DNA from: Mercenaria mercenaria
Lineage: Eukaryota > Mollusca > Bivalvia > Venerida > Veneridae
Direction of reading: 5' to 3'
Length of the DNA stretch: 64,000 nucleotides
Assembly (NCBI RefSeq): GCF_021730395.1
Contig: NC_069377.1
Coordinates: 39,758,501 to 39,822,500, forward strand
In this document: piece after piece, positions 1 to 9,946 of the stretch
Layout of the letters: each line of letters opens with the position of its first letter
How positions within the stretch are numbered: position 1 is the stretch's first letter
Program-made: the position numbers and the translations under genes
The notes under the pieces: generated by a model
Told to the model about the DNA's origin: nothing
What the model saw: only the letters and a program-made list of their open reading frames with translations
Database searches by the model: none

Positions 1-650
1 ACGGTCAAGTTCGAATATGGGTCATCTGGGTCAAAAAGTAGGTCACTAGGTTAAATCAAAGAAAAACCTTGTGTATGCGATAGAGGCTGTATTTTTCAGC
101 TGATCTTCATGAAATTTTGTCAGAATGATAGCCTTGATGAAGTCTAGGTCAAGTTTGAATATGGGTCATCTGGGTTTAAAAACTAGGTCACTAGGTCAAA
201 TCAAGGAAAAACCTTATGTATGCAATAGGGGCTGCATTTTACAGTGGATTTTCTTAAAATTTGGTCAGAATGGTTGCCTCGATGAAATTTAGGTCGAGTT
301 CGAATATGGGTAGTCTGGGGTCAAAAACTAGGTCTCTAGGTCAAATCAAAGAAAAACCTTGTTTATGCGCTAGAGGCTGTATTTTTCAATTGATCTTCAA
401 GAAATTTGGTCAGAATGATAGCCTTGATGAAATCTAGGTCAAGTTCGAATATGGGTCATCTGGGGTCAAAAACTAGGTCACTAGGTCAAATCAAAGAAAA
501 TACTTACTTATACTCAAGATTTTTTGCTCCAATTTTAATGATAATTGGTCAGAATATTTTTTTCCATGAAATCACTAGGTCAAACATGTTTACACTGTTA
601 TGGTGTGTTTCTCAGGTGAGCGACCTAGGGCCATCTTGGCCCACTTGTTT
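1..650 (+). mobile_element. Family A tandem-repeat element, 3' part
   Basis: About four and a half copies of a ~146-bp unit (AACCTTGTGTATGCGATAG ... ATCTTCATGAA ... GGTCATCTGGGGTCAAAAAC ... TAGGTCACTAGGTCAAATC). The element closes with AGGTGAGCGACCTAGGGCC and the hairpin GGGCCATCTTGGCCC, followed by ACTTGTTT. The 5' end lies outside the window. The closing segment is the same as in the complete copies at 5348-6740 and 48691-50113, which fixes the right border. No protein is encoded; open frames here are repeat-derived. Confidence 0.85.
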
Positions 651-1004
651 TGTTAACCGTTGTACAAAGTTGTTTCATGCCATTTTGTAAATGGTTGCTT
701 AACATTTATTGTGAGGTATTAGTTGTTTCTGCACAATGATTTGTACAGTTGCAAATCTGTTACTTACTGAATCTGAATAATTAGGATGGTATCAGACATT
801 TCGAATCAGTCAAATGAAAATGTTTCAGCAAGGAAAAGCCTGTAAAAAATGGTTTATATCTGATGGAATGGCAAATGCAATGAAAAACAGAGATTCTTGT
901 TCACATGTTTGAAGAAGGAAAAGTGAAAAGTTTGGCTGGATTGTGTAATTAAAATATGCTACAATTTCTTGTCCTTTTAACAATGGATTTCTTTCATTTT
1001 CCAG
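651..1004. other. Intron-like sequence, no gene seen
   Basis: AT-rich sequence between the repeat element and the splice acceptor at 1003-1004. It ends in a pyrimidine-rich tract and TTTTCCAG, so it is read as the last intron of the gene ending at 1229. A 30-codon open stretch near 825-915 has no donor or acceptor that would make it an exon. Confidence 0.5.
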
Positions 1005-1229
1005 AAAACAAAGAGGACAATTCAGTTTCACGAAAGTGGCAATGATTGTAGACTTGGACGTTATTGTTCTGTGAATGTGACAACTAAAGGAGACCCAGTT
1101 GATCTTCAGGCTGTGTCCTCACTACAGAATGAAGTTTGCCTCTTCCCAAAGACAGTATCACCTGATCTGTGTAAATGGATTGCCGTAACTATGGGCGAGT
1201 GTCGGATGAAACAGAAGAAAAGTAGATAA
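1005..1229 (+). CDS. 3' terminal coding exon of an unrecognised host gene
   Basis: An acceptor (CTTTCATTTTCCAG) is followed at once by 74 codons without a stop, then TAA at 1227-1229 and AATAAA 160 bases downstream. The peptide starts KTKRTIQFHESG, continues CRLGRYCSVNV and DPVDLQAVSSLQNEV, and ends with the basic tail MKQKKSR. Codon use is mixed and the composition is balanced, unlike the repeat-derived frames nearby. I do not recognise the family: five cysteines and a lysine/arginine-rich C terminus are visible, with no membrane segment. The earlier exons must lie left of the window, because only repeat sequence precedes it. The reading frame is chosen because it is the only one open from acceptor to stop. 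A processed or non-coding exon is possible but less likely. Confidence 0.6.
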   Translation, partial: KTKRTIQFHESGNDCRLGRYCSVNVTTKGDPVDLQAVSSLQNEVCLFPKTVSPDLCKWIAVTMGECRMKQKKSR

Positions 1230-1389
1230 ATTTGTGTTTGGTATTTAGTAATATGTTAAAGTAGCTGTGAAGTAGCTGTGTTCATGTTTTTTGTGCTGGA
1301 GAGGGGCAGAGTAGTTTGTGTAGGTATTTTTTTACAATTTCATTTATTAGAAACTATCTTTAGTCAGCAGAAAGAGGTGAATTTATAAA

Positions 1390-1395
1390 AATAAA
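1390..1395 (+). promoter_or_regulatory. Candidate polyadenylation signal AATAAA
   Basis: A canonical AATAAA 160 bases after the stop codon at 1229, in AT-rich sequence, and before the repeat element that starts near 1596. It would give a 3' UTR of roughly 180 bases. Confidence 0.45.
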
Positions 1396-1595
1396 TGGCT
1401 GAAAGTAATCACTTTTCTGGATTGCAAAATTTCTTAATTTTAATGATAACAAAACTGTATGTTGCAGATATCTCATAAATTTTGTGTTTCATGTGTCAAC
1501 ATAAAGCTCACTTTATTTCCTATAAAGATAAAACATTGTTTTATGTTCACAATTTAGGAATATGGTTAGTGGCCTAAGTTTAAAATTTAGGGTGT

Positions 1596-2312
1596 TTTTT
1601 TTAGCTCATCTGAACTTTGTTCAAGGTGAGCTATTAGTATAGGCGGATGATATGTCATGCATCAACGTTTTTACTGACACAACTTCTCTGAAACTACTGG
1701 TCACAATTACACCATACTTGGCCAGTAACACATTTGGCTTGGTTAAGCTTGGCCCCTTGAATGGGCTGAAATTTTTAAAAAAGAAAAATCTTCTCGTGAT
1801 CCATTTATGGATCTTCTTCGAACTTAGTAGTATCCTAGTAAGGTCTCTGAAGTTTGTTTAAATGATTTTGCTGGACCCGGTTTAGTGGCCACCAGAGCCA
1901 AAAACGGAAACAACTTTAAGAAAATTCTTCTCATGATGGGTCTTCACCGAACTTGGTCTGTAAAATACTTGTAAGGTCCTCAGTTTTTTTTTCAAATGGT
2001 TACACTAACTACGCCCCCTTAAGAGGCTGCCAGAGTTAAAAAAAGGAGAAAAAAACTTTAAATAAACAGCTTTTCATTAGCCACTTGGTGAATCATCACC
2101 AAACTTGTCTGTAGCATTCGTGTATGGACCTCTCCAAATTTATTTATACAGTTCCATGGCAGCACTGAGGGCCTGCCGCAGTTAAAAATAAAAAGACTGA
2201 TATAACTTATTGGGCTGCTTAATGGATGTTCACCAAACTTAGCCGGAAGCAAGGTCTAAAGTAAAGGTCACAATTCTCAGGTGAGTGACTTAGACCCAAT
2301 GGGCCTCCTGTT
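1596..2312 (+). mobile_element. Non-autonomous element with TTTTTAGCTC start and hairpin end
   Basis: Opens with TTTTTTTAGCTCATCTGAAC and closes with TCAGGTGAGTGACTTAGACC, then a short hairpin (CCAATGGG context) and CCTCCTGTTT. The pair GCTCAYCTGA / TCAGGTGAGT makes subterminal inverted repeats like those of family A. The inside holds four diverged ~135-bp units (motif TTCACCRAACTTGTCTGTA). It has no coding capacity. Confidence 0.75.
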
Positions 2313-2954
2313 TAAGTTATTGAATAGAACAAATGTAGTATTTTCTCTAGTCCAAAAATTTTTTTTGTCTGTTTATATGCGAACTGTGTTGTAAAGGTTG
2401 TTCAAGTTATTGTCTGCATAATACTGTTATTTGTTATTGTTTTTAGCTCATACAAGCATTCGTGGTTTCCACAAATACTGTGATCACCCTTTGTCCATGT
2501 TAGTAATTGGTTCAACCACATTTTTGGAGCAATCTCAAGAAACTTGGACACTATGAATGCAGGTCTAAGATCTGAATCAAGTTTGACTGAAGTCAGGCTG
2601 AAGAAGTAGGCAGTCCTTACCATACTGATGCAAAATTAGTATACCTGTAACAACTTGAGCAACTGTAGATCTAGTTGTGTAACTTTGATTACTCTGAAAA
2701 TACCATATTTCACTGTTAAATAATAGCACATTAATTTCTAGCCAATACCGATGGTATTAGAATACTCAGTCTCATTCAAGTTATTATGGACCAGATGGTG
2801 TGAAGATATATGTTTATAATTCAGCACCATTTAAAGTCTGTGATTCACCAACTTTTAATCATCTGCAGAGGGAATATATATTCGGATGAAACCTGAGACA
2901 GGTTATATTATACTTATATTTTTGATTTAGCAAAAGTTGTCCCATTTCATGATT
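2313..2954. other. Intergenic, no gene recognised
   Basis: AT-rich unique-looking sequence. I see no splice-bordered open frame and no repeat unit that recurs in the window. Confidence 0.5.
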
Positions 2955-3190
2955 TGAGCTGTGCCATGAGAAAACCAACATAGTGGGTTTGCGACCAGCA
3001 TGGATCCAATCAGCCTGCGCATCCGCGCAGTCTGGTCAGGATCCATGCTGTTCGCTTTCAAAGCCTATTGCAATTAGAGAAACTGTTAGCGAACAGCATG
3101 GATCCTGACCAGACTGCGCGGATGCGCAGGCTGGTCTGGATCCATGCTGGTCGCAAACCCACTATGTTGGTTTTCCCATGGCACGGCTCA
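2955..3190. mobile_element. Hairpin MITE, 236 bp
   Basis: A near-perfect inverted repeat: left arm 2955-3056 (TGAGCTGTGCCATG...) and right arm 3088-3190 (...CATGGCACGGCTCA) around a 31-base loop. The arms differ at only a few positions, so the whole element can fold into one ~100-bp stem. It has no open frame. No convincing target duplication was found. Confidence 0.85.
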
Positions 3191-3351
3191 TTTGTCCGGT
3201 GCTAGGACATCATTCCTTCACATTTTGAATCTGTAGGCCTACGTGATTAGTGTGAGAATATTGCCCAGTTATGATTTATATATTTGTGAAATAATATCTG
3301 GATGATACCGGGTTTGTCTCTGTGATCTTGTGTCCTTGTCTGCAATAATAC

Positions 3352-3390
3352 TCTGGTGAGTGATACAGGGCCAGCATGGCCGTCCTATTT
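3352..3390 (+). mobile_element. Solo 3' terminus of an AGGTGAG-type element
   Basis: CTCTGGTGAGTGATACAGGG followed by a hairpin-like CCAGCATGG and CCGTCCTATTT. It matches the end layout of the 1596-2312 element, but the body is missing. Confidence 0.5.
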
Positions 3391-3562
3391 TCTTAAAATT
3401 TCTGTTACTATTTATCTATTCTATTGTTCAATTTATTGTTGCAAAAAAAGTTGTTTTTAATGAAAAATAAAATGTTGTCATTGATCAAAAATAGTGTTAT
3501 TTCTTTATATGGATTGTAAAACCATGTATGGACAAGTTAGTCAGATCTGAGAAAATTCCATG

Positions 3563-4025
3563 TTTTTAGCTCGACTATTCAAAGAATAGTCTAGCTGTTT
3601 ACTCACCCTGGCATTGGCAGCACACCTTAAAAAAAGTGGTTAAAGTTTTGCATGCAAGTACACATAGCTATCATTTAAAGGCATATAGCTTTGAAACTTT
3701 TTTTTTCTAGGTCAATTACCAACCCCACTAGGTCAGGTCCCATGTATTTTGGCAAAATTATGCCCCTCTTTGGACTTAGAAAATCCTGGTTAAAATTTAC
3801 TTGCAAGTTACTATCTCCAGAACTAATGCAGACATATATTAAATTGAACCTTCACTATCGTGTGTCCTCAGGGTTATAAAACTAGGTGATAGCATCAAGT
3901 TCCATAACTCTGACATGCATTTTGGCCAAATAATGCTCCGTTTTGGACTTAGAAAATCTTTGTTGAAGTTTTGCATGCAAGTACATAATAATAGCTTTTA
4001 CTTTAAGGCATATAGCTTTGAAACT
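3563..4025 (+). mobile_element. Family B element (AGCTCGAC start), truncated
   Basis: Starts TTTTTAGCTCGACTATTC and contains CTAGGTCAATTACCAACC and TTAAAGTTTTGCATGCAAG units. It is cut off where a second family-B start begins at 4026. Related fragments lie at 6741-7337 and 63791-64000. Confidence 0.65.
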
Positions 4026-5350
4026 CATTAGCTCCAGTATTCGGAGAATAGGGGGGGCTATTCTACTCGCGTTGGCGTGACCTTTCTTGTTTTTCGGCAA
4101 CCTTTGTTTTTCTGTCCTATCTTTATTACTATTGCATATATCTTACTGTAACTTCACATAAACATTGTCCAGCACACAAACAAAGTATGTGCAGGGGCTG
4201 GGCCCATTATACATAAAGTCAAGGTCACCAAGGTGTTATACTTAGGTTATTCTTAAGGTTAAAGTTTTTCGGCAACCTCTGTTCTTCTGTCAACTATTTA
4301 CTATTGCTTATATCTTACTGTAACTTCACATAAACATTGTCCAGCATACAAACAAAGTATGTGCAGGGGCTGGGCCCATTATACCCAAGGTGTTATACTT
4401 TGGTTATTTTTAAGGTTAAAGTTTTTCGGCAACCTTTGTTTTTCTGTCATATCTTTGTTACTATTACTTATATCTTACTGAAACTTCACATAAACATTGT
4501 CCATCGTACAAACAAAGTATATGCAGGGGTTGGGCCCATTATACCTAAGGTCAAGGTCACCAAGGTGTTATATTTGTTTTTTTTTAAGGTTAAAGTTTTT
4601 CAGCAACCGTTGCTTTTCTGTCATATCTTCGTTACTATTTCTATATCTTACTGTAAGTTCACATAAACATTGTCCATCATACAAACAAAGTATGTGCAGG
4701 GGCTGGGTCCATTATACCTGAGGTCAAGGTCACAAAGTTGTTAGACTTGGAATTATTTTCATGTTAAATTTTTTTTGAAGGCTTTGTTTATAGACATATC
4801 TTTGGTACTTTTAAAAGATAAGGACTTGAAATTAAAAATGTTTCTTTATAATCATCACCTGTATGTGTGGTTACAATCCCCATAACTCTTATTGTATTTT
4901 TGACAGAATTATGCATCTTTCATACTTAATGATTTTTGGCAATCTTCGCTTTCTGGATATAACTTTAGTACAATATAAGATAAGACTTGAAACTTAAAAT
5001 ATATCTTTATCATCATCATCTGCATGTGTGGTAACAATCCCCATAACTCTGATTTGTATTTTTGACCAAATTATGCCCCTTTCATACTTAAATTTTTTGA
5101 CAAACTTTGTTTTCTGGACATAACTTTGGTACTATATAGATAATGACTTGAAACTCAAAATATATCTTTACCATCATTATCTGCATGTGTGGTAACAATC
5201 CAAATAACTCTAATTTGTGTTCTTGACAGAATTATGCCCCATGGTGTATCTTCCTTTTAAAAGTAGAGGTCTCTTATTAAGACATATATTCATTTTACAG
5301 TCAAATCGCCGAATAGTGGAGCGCGCTGTCTTATGGACAGCTCTTGTTTT
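4026..5350 (+). mobile_element. Family B element with two tandem arrays
   Basis: Starts TTAGCTCCAGTATTCGGAG. About four ~160-bp units with GTGCAGGGGCTGGGCCC lie at roughly 4090-4740, then three ~150-bp units with GCATGTGTGGTAACAATCC at 4760-5240. It closes GAGCGCGCTGTC-TTAT-GGACAG-CTCTTGTT, a hairpin plus the common tail. A fragment of the same element is at 60333-60985. Confidence 0.75.
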
Positions 5351-6740
5351 TAGCTCACCTGAGCAATGCTCAGGTGAGTTTTTCTGATCGCTCGATGTCC
5401 GTCGTCCGTCGTCTGTCGTCTGTCAACATTTAGCTTGTGTATGCGATAGAGACTGTATTTTTCAATTAATCTTCATGAATATTGGTCAGAATGATAACCT
5501 TGATGAAATCTAGGCCGAGTTCGAAAATGGGTCATCTCGGGTCAAAAACTAGGTCACTAGGTCAAATCAAAGAAAAACCTTGTGTATACCATAGAGGCTG
5601 TATTTTTCAATTAATCTTCATGAATATTGGTCAGAATGATAACCTTGATGAAATCTAGGCCGAGTTCGAAAATGGGTCATCTCGGGTCAAAAACTAGGTC
5701 ACTAGGTCAAATCAAAGAAAAACCTTGTGTATGCGATAGAGGCTGTATTTTTCAATTGATCTTCATGAATATTGGTCAGAATGATTGCCTTGATGAAATC
5801 TAGGCCGAGTTCGAAAATGGGTCATCTGGGATCAGAAACTAGGTCACTAGGTCAAATCAAAGAAAAACCTTGTGTATGTGATAGAGGCGGTATTTTTCAA
5901 TTGATCTTCATGAATTTTGGTCAGAATGATAACCTTGATGAAATCTAGGCCGAGTTCGAAAATGGGTCATCTGGGGTGAAAAACTAGGTCACTAGGTCAA
6001 ATCAAGGAAAAACCTTGTGTATGCGATAGAGGCTGTATTTTTCAATTGATCTTCATGAATTTTGGTCAGAATAATAACCTTGATGAAATTTAGACCAAGT
6101 TCGAAAATGGGTCATCTGGGGTCAAAAACTAGGTCACTAGGTCAAATCAAAGAAAAATCTTGTGTATGCAATAGAGGCTGTATTTTTCAACTGATCTTCA
6201 TGAAATTTAGCCATAATGATTACCTTGATAAAATCTAGGCCGAGTTCGAAAATGGGTCATCTGGGGTCAAAAACTAGGTAACTAGGTCAAATCGAAGAAA
6301 AAAATTGTGTATGCAGTAGAGGATGTATTTTTCAATTGATCTTCATGAAATTTGGTGAGAGTGATTGCCTTGATGAAATCTAGGTCGAGTTTGAATATTG
6401 GTTATCTGAGGTCAAAAACTAGGTCACTAGGTCAAATTAAAGAAAAATCTTGTGTATGCGATAGAGACTGTTTTTTTCAATTGATTTTTATGAAATTTGG
6501 TCAGGATGATTGCCTTAATGAAATCTAGGTCGAATTTGAACATGGGTCATCTAGGATCAAAAACTAGGTCATATCTAAGAAAATGCTTGTTTTATCGCAA
6601 GAGACCAATTTTTTGGTCCAATCTTAATGAAAATTGGTCAAAATATTTGTTTCCATGAAATCACTAGGTCAAACATGTTTTACACTGTTATGGTGTGTTT
6701 CTTAGGTGAGCGACCTAGGGCCATCTTGGCCCTCTTGTTT
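5348..6740 (+). mobile_element. Complete family A element
   Basis: Both ends are present. The 5' end is TTTTTAGCTCACCTGAGC, forming the hairpin CTCACCTGAGC-AAT-GCTCAGGTGAG, followed by a degenerate (GTCCGTC)n / (GTCTGTC)n stretch. The body has about nine ~146-bp units. The 3' end is AGGTGAGCGACCTAGGGCC, then hairpin and CTCTTGTT. The AGCTCACCT / AGGTGAGC subterminal inverted repeats, internal tandem array, 3' hairpin and T-rich insertion context match Helentron-associated and bivalve pearl-type elements (family knowledge). It has no coding capacity and must be mobilised in trans if at all. Confidence 0.85.
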
Positions 6741-7337
6741 TCTTTTTCTAGGTCAATTACCAACCTCAATGAGTCAAATCCCATAACTCTGACATGTATT
6801 TTGGGCAAATTATGCCCCCATTTGGACATAAAAAATCCTGGTTAAAGTTTTGCGTGCAAGTTGCTATCTCCAAAACTAATGCAGATATTGAATTAAAACC
6901 CCGCGTGTCTTCAGGGTTATAAAAGCAAGTCCCATAACTCTTGACATGCATTTTGACCAAATTATGCCCAGTTTTGGACTACCTAACTTGCATCTAAAAC
7001 TTCCGAACTAATGCAGATATTAAATTGAAACTTAATAGCTTCTATGGAGGTTGATCATGACCAGCAGATGACCCGTTAATTGTGAGGTCAGGAAGTCAAA
7101 GATCAAGGTCACATTGACCCAGAACAGTAGCACCTTTTTTGCCATATAACTACAAAATGCTTTAGTCCAAGATCACATTTGATACAGAGGTCACTTACGA
7201 CAAGTAAATAACCCATAATTATTGATTTGCGGCCAGTACGTCAAACGTCCAGTGCACAGTGACCAAATAATTTCTGTTCTTTATGCAGTTACTGAATGCA
7301 TCAAAGGGGACATTTCGTGTTCTACAAGCTCTTGTTC
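6741..7337 (+). mobile_element. Family B-like fragment with GCTCTTGTT end
   Basis: Resumes CTAGGTCAATTACCAACC and AATCCTGGTTAAAGTTTTGC as in the 3563 copy, then runs into GACC-rich sequence and ends ACAAGCTCTTGTT. The 5' end is missing where the preceding family A element abuts it. Confidence 0.55.
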
Positions 7338-7477
7338 TATCAAATTTAACATTCATCAAAGTAGTCTTTACTGGTATACATAACTGCATTTTTAGTCGAG
7401 CCCGCTTCTAGAGAGCACAGACATAGTCCTGCAAATAGCTGTCCTTTGTAAGTGCATTAGTATGAGCATCCATTTAA

Positions 7478-9547
7478 ATTTTTTAGCTCACCTGAGCACG
7501 AAATGCTCAAGGTGAGCTTTTGTGATCGCCCTGTGTCCGTAGTACGTCATCAACTACAATTTTGGCCCAATCTTAATGAAACTTGGTCAGAATGTTACCC
7601 ACAATAAAATCTTGGACGAGTTTGATAATGGGTCATCTGAGGTCAAAAACTAGGTTACCAGGTCAAATAAAAGGAAAAGCTTGTGAACAATCTAGAGCCC
7701 GCATTTATGGCAATGTCTCTATGAAACTGTATCAGAATGTTTGTCTTGATGATTTTAGGCCAAGATCAAATCTGGGTCAAGTGGGGTCAAAAACTAGGTC
7801 ACCAGGTCAAATCAAAGGAAAAGCTTGTTAACACTTTAGAGGTCACAATTTTGGCCCAATCTTTATTAAACTTGATCAGAATGTTACTCTCAATAAAATC
7901 TTGGACAAGTTCGATATTGGGTCATCTGGGTCTTCATGAAACTTCGTCAGAATGTTAATCTTGATGATCTTCAGGTCAAGTTCGAATCTGGGTCATGTGG
8001 GGTCAAAAACTAGGCCACAAGGTCAAATCAAAGGAAAAGCCAGTTAACTCTCATCATATCTTAATGAAACTTGTCAGAATATTAATATTGATGATCTTTA
8101 GGCCAAGTTTATATCTGGGTCATGTGAGGTCAAAATCTAGGTCACCAGGTCAAATCAAAGGAAAAGCTAGTTAACTCTCTAGAGGCCACATTTATGACCA
8201 TATCTTAATGAAACTTGGTCAGAATGTTAATCTTGATGATCTTTAGGTCAAGTTTAAATCTGGGTCAGAAACTAGGTCACCAGGTCTAATCAAAGGTAAA
8301 GCTTGTTAACACTCTGGACACCTAATTTTAAGTTTGAAACTCATGAGAATTGAATGTTTGTCTTGATGACCTCTAAGTCAAATTCGAATCTGGGTCGTGT
8401 GGGGTCAGAAACTAGGTCACTAGGTCAAAACAAAGGAAAAGCTTGTTAACAACCTAGAGGCCACATTTATGCCTGTATATTCATGAAACTTGGTAAGAAT
8501 GTTAATCTTGATAATCTTTAGGTAATTTTGAAATCTTTTAAAAACTAGGATCACCAGGTCAAATCAAAGGAAAAGCTATTTAACACTCTAGAGAACACAT
8601 TTATGACCACATGTTAATGAATCTTGATCAGAATATTAATCTTGATGATCTTTATCTCAAGTTTGAATCTGGGTCAGATGGGGTCAAAAACTAGGTCACC
8701 AGGTCAAATCAAAGGAAAAGCTTGTTAACACTCAAGAGGCCACATTTATGGAATATCTCTTATGAAACTTGGTCAGTACGTTGATCTTGATGATCTTTAC
8801 GCTAAGATCAAGTCTGGGTCAAGTGGGGTCAAAAACTAGGTCACCAGGTCAAAAAATCAAAGGAAAAACTTATTTACGCCACATTTATGTCTGTATCTTC
8901 ATGAATCTTTGTCAGAAAGTTAACCTTGATGATCTTTAGGTCAAGTTCGAATCTGGGTCATGTGGTGTCAAAAACTGGGTCACTAGGTCAGATCAAAGGA
9001 AAAGCTAGTTAACAATGTTGAGGCAACATTTATGATGACAGTATCTTAATGAAAAATCAAAGGAAAAACTTATTTACACTCAAGAGGCCACATTTATGTC
9101 TGTATCTTCATGAATCTTGGTCAGAATGTTAATCTTTAGGATCTTGAGGTCAAGTTCCAATCTGGGTCAGGTGGGGTCAAAAACTAAGTCACCAGGTCAA
9201 ATCAAAGGAAAAGCTTGTAGGTCACAATTTTGGCCCAATCGTAACGAAACTTGGTCTTGGTACCTTCAATAACATTTTGGACGAGTTTGATAATGGGTCA
9301 TCTGAGGTCAAAAACTAGGTTACCAGTTGAAATCAAAGAAAACGCTTGTTAACACTCTAGATGTCTTGATGACCTCTAGGTCAAATTCGAATCTGGACCA
9401 TGTGGGATCAAAAATTAGGTCACCAGGTCAAAAAAAACAAGGAAAAACTTGTGAACAATCTAGAGGTCACATTTATGACTGTATCTTCATGAATCTTGGT
9501 CAGAATGTTAATCTTGATGATCTTTAGGTCACGTTCGAATCTGGGTT
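7478..9547 (+). mobile_element. Family A' array, 5' end and about 13 units
   Basis: Starts TTTTTTTAGCTCACCTGAGC with the stem AGCTCACCTGAGCA / TGCTCAAGGTGAGCT. It then has ~150-bp units carrying AACTTGGTCAGAATGTTAAT, TTGATGATCTTTAGGTCAAG and AACTAGGTCACCAGGTCAAA. No closing hairpin is found before 9550, so the 3' end is lost. Minus-strand copies of this family follow at 9947 and 12294. Confidence 0.8.
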
Positions 9548-9946
9548 AACAAGTGCTATGTCATTTCTTTTGTAATCATTTTGATTGTTTACTCACCAAA
9601 GTACTGGGGTGCTCTTGCTTTCAGTTTGTCATTAGAAAGAAATTTGCATTATCCTGTTTTGACTCAGATGGCATGATTGCATACCTAATTTTATCAATTT
9701 CCTTTTGTAAGGCGGGTGCAAAGTGGGTTAGATTTAGATTTGAAGACTGAATACTGCTTAGGTGCTAGGGGGCGTGGGCGGTGTTGCATTTTCCATTACT
9801 GCTCATGAACAGACTCAATCAAACCGAGTCTGCAATTTTCACAGTTTGTCTTGTTTTCGGTGCTTCCGAGGGATCTACTTTTCAGATTTTATATTACAGT
9901 ACTTGTGAGATATTTTATAAAATTTGTTTGCACATTTGAAATAAAC
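9548..9946. other. Spacer between array elements, no gene recognised
   Basis: Unique-looking sequence with a GGGGGCGTGGGCGG patch near 9768. No exon-like frame with splice borders was seen. Confidence 0.45.

Noticed and set aside
406-690. Open frame across family A units
   Set aside because: It consists of tandem-repeat sequence and its terminal hairpin. The same frame recurs in other copies with stops.
7583-9527. Several 60-80-codon frames in the family A' array
   Set aside because: All are translations of the same ~150-bp unit in shifting frames, with no protein character.
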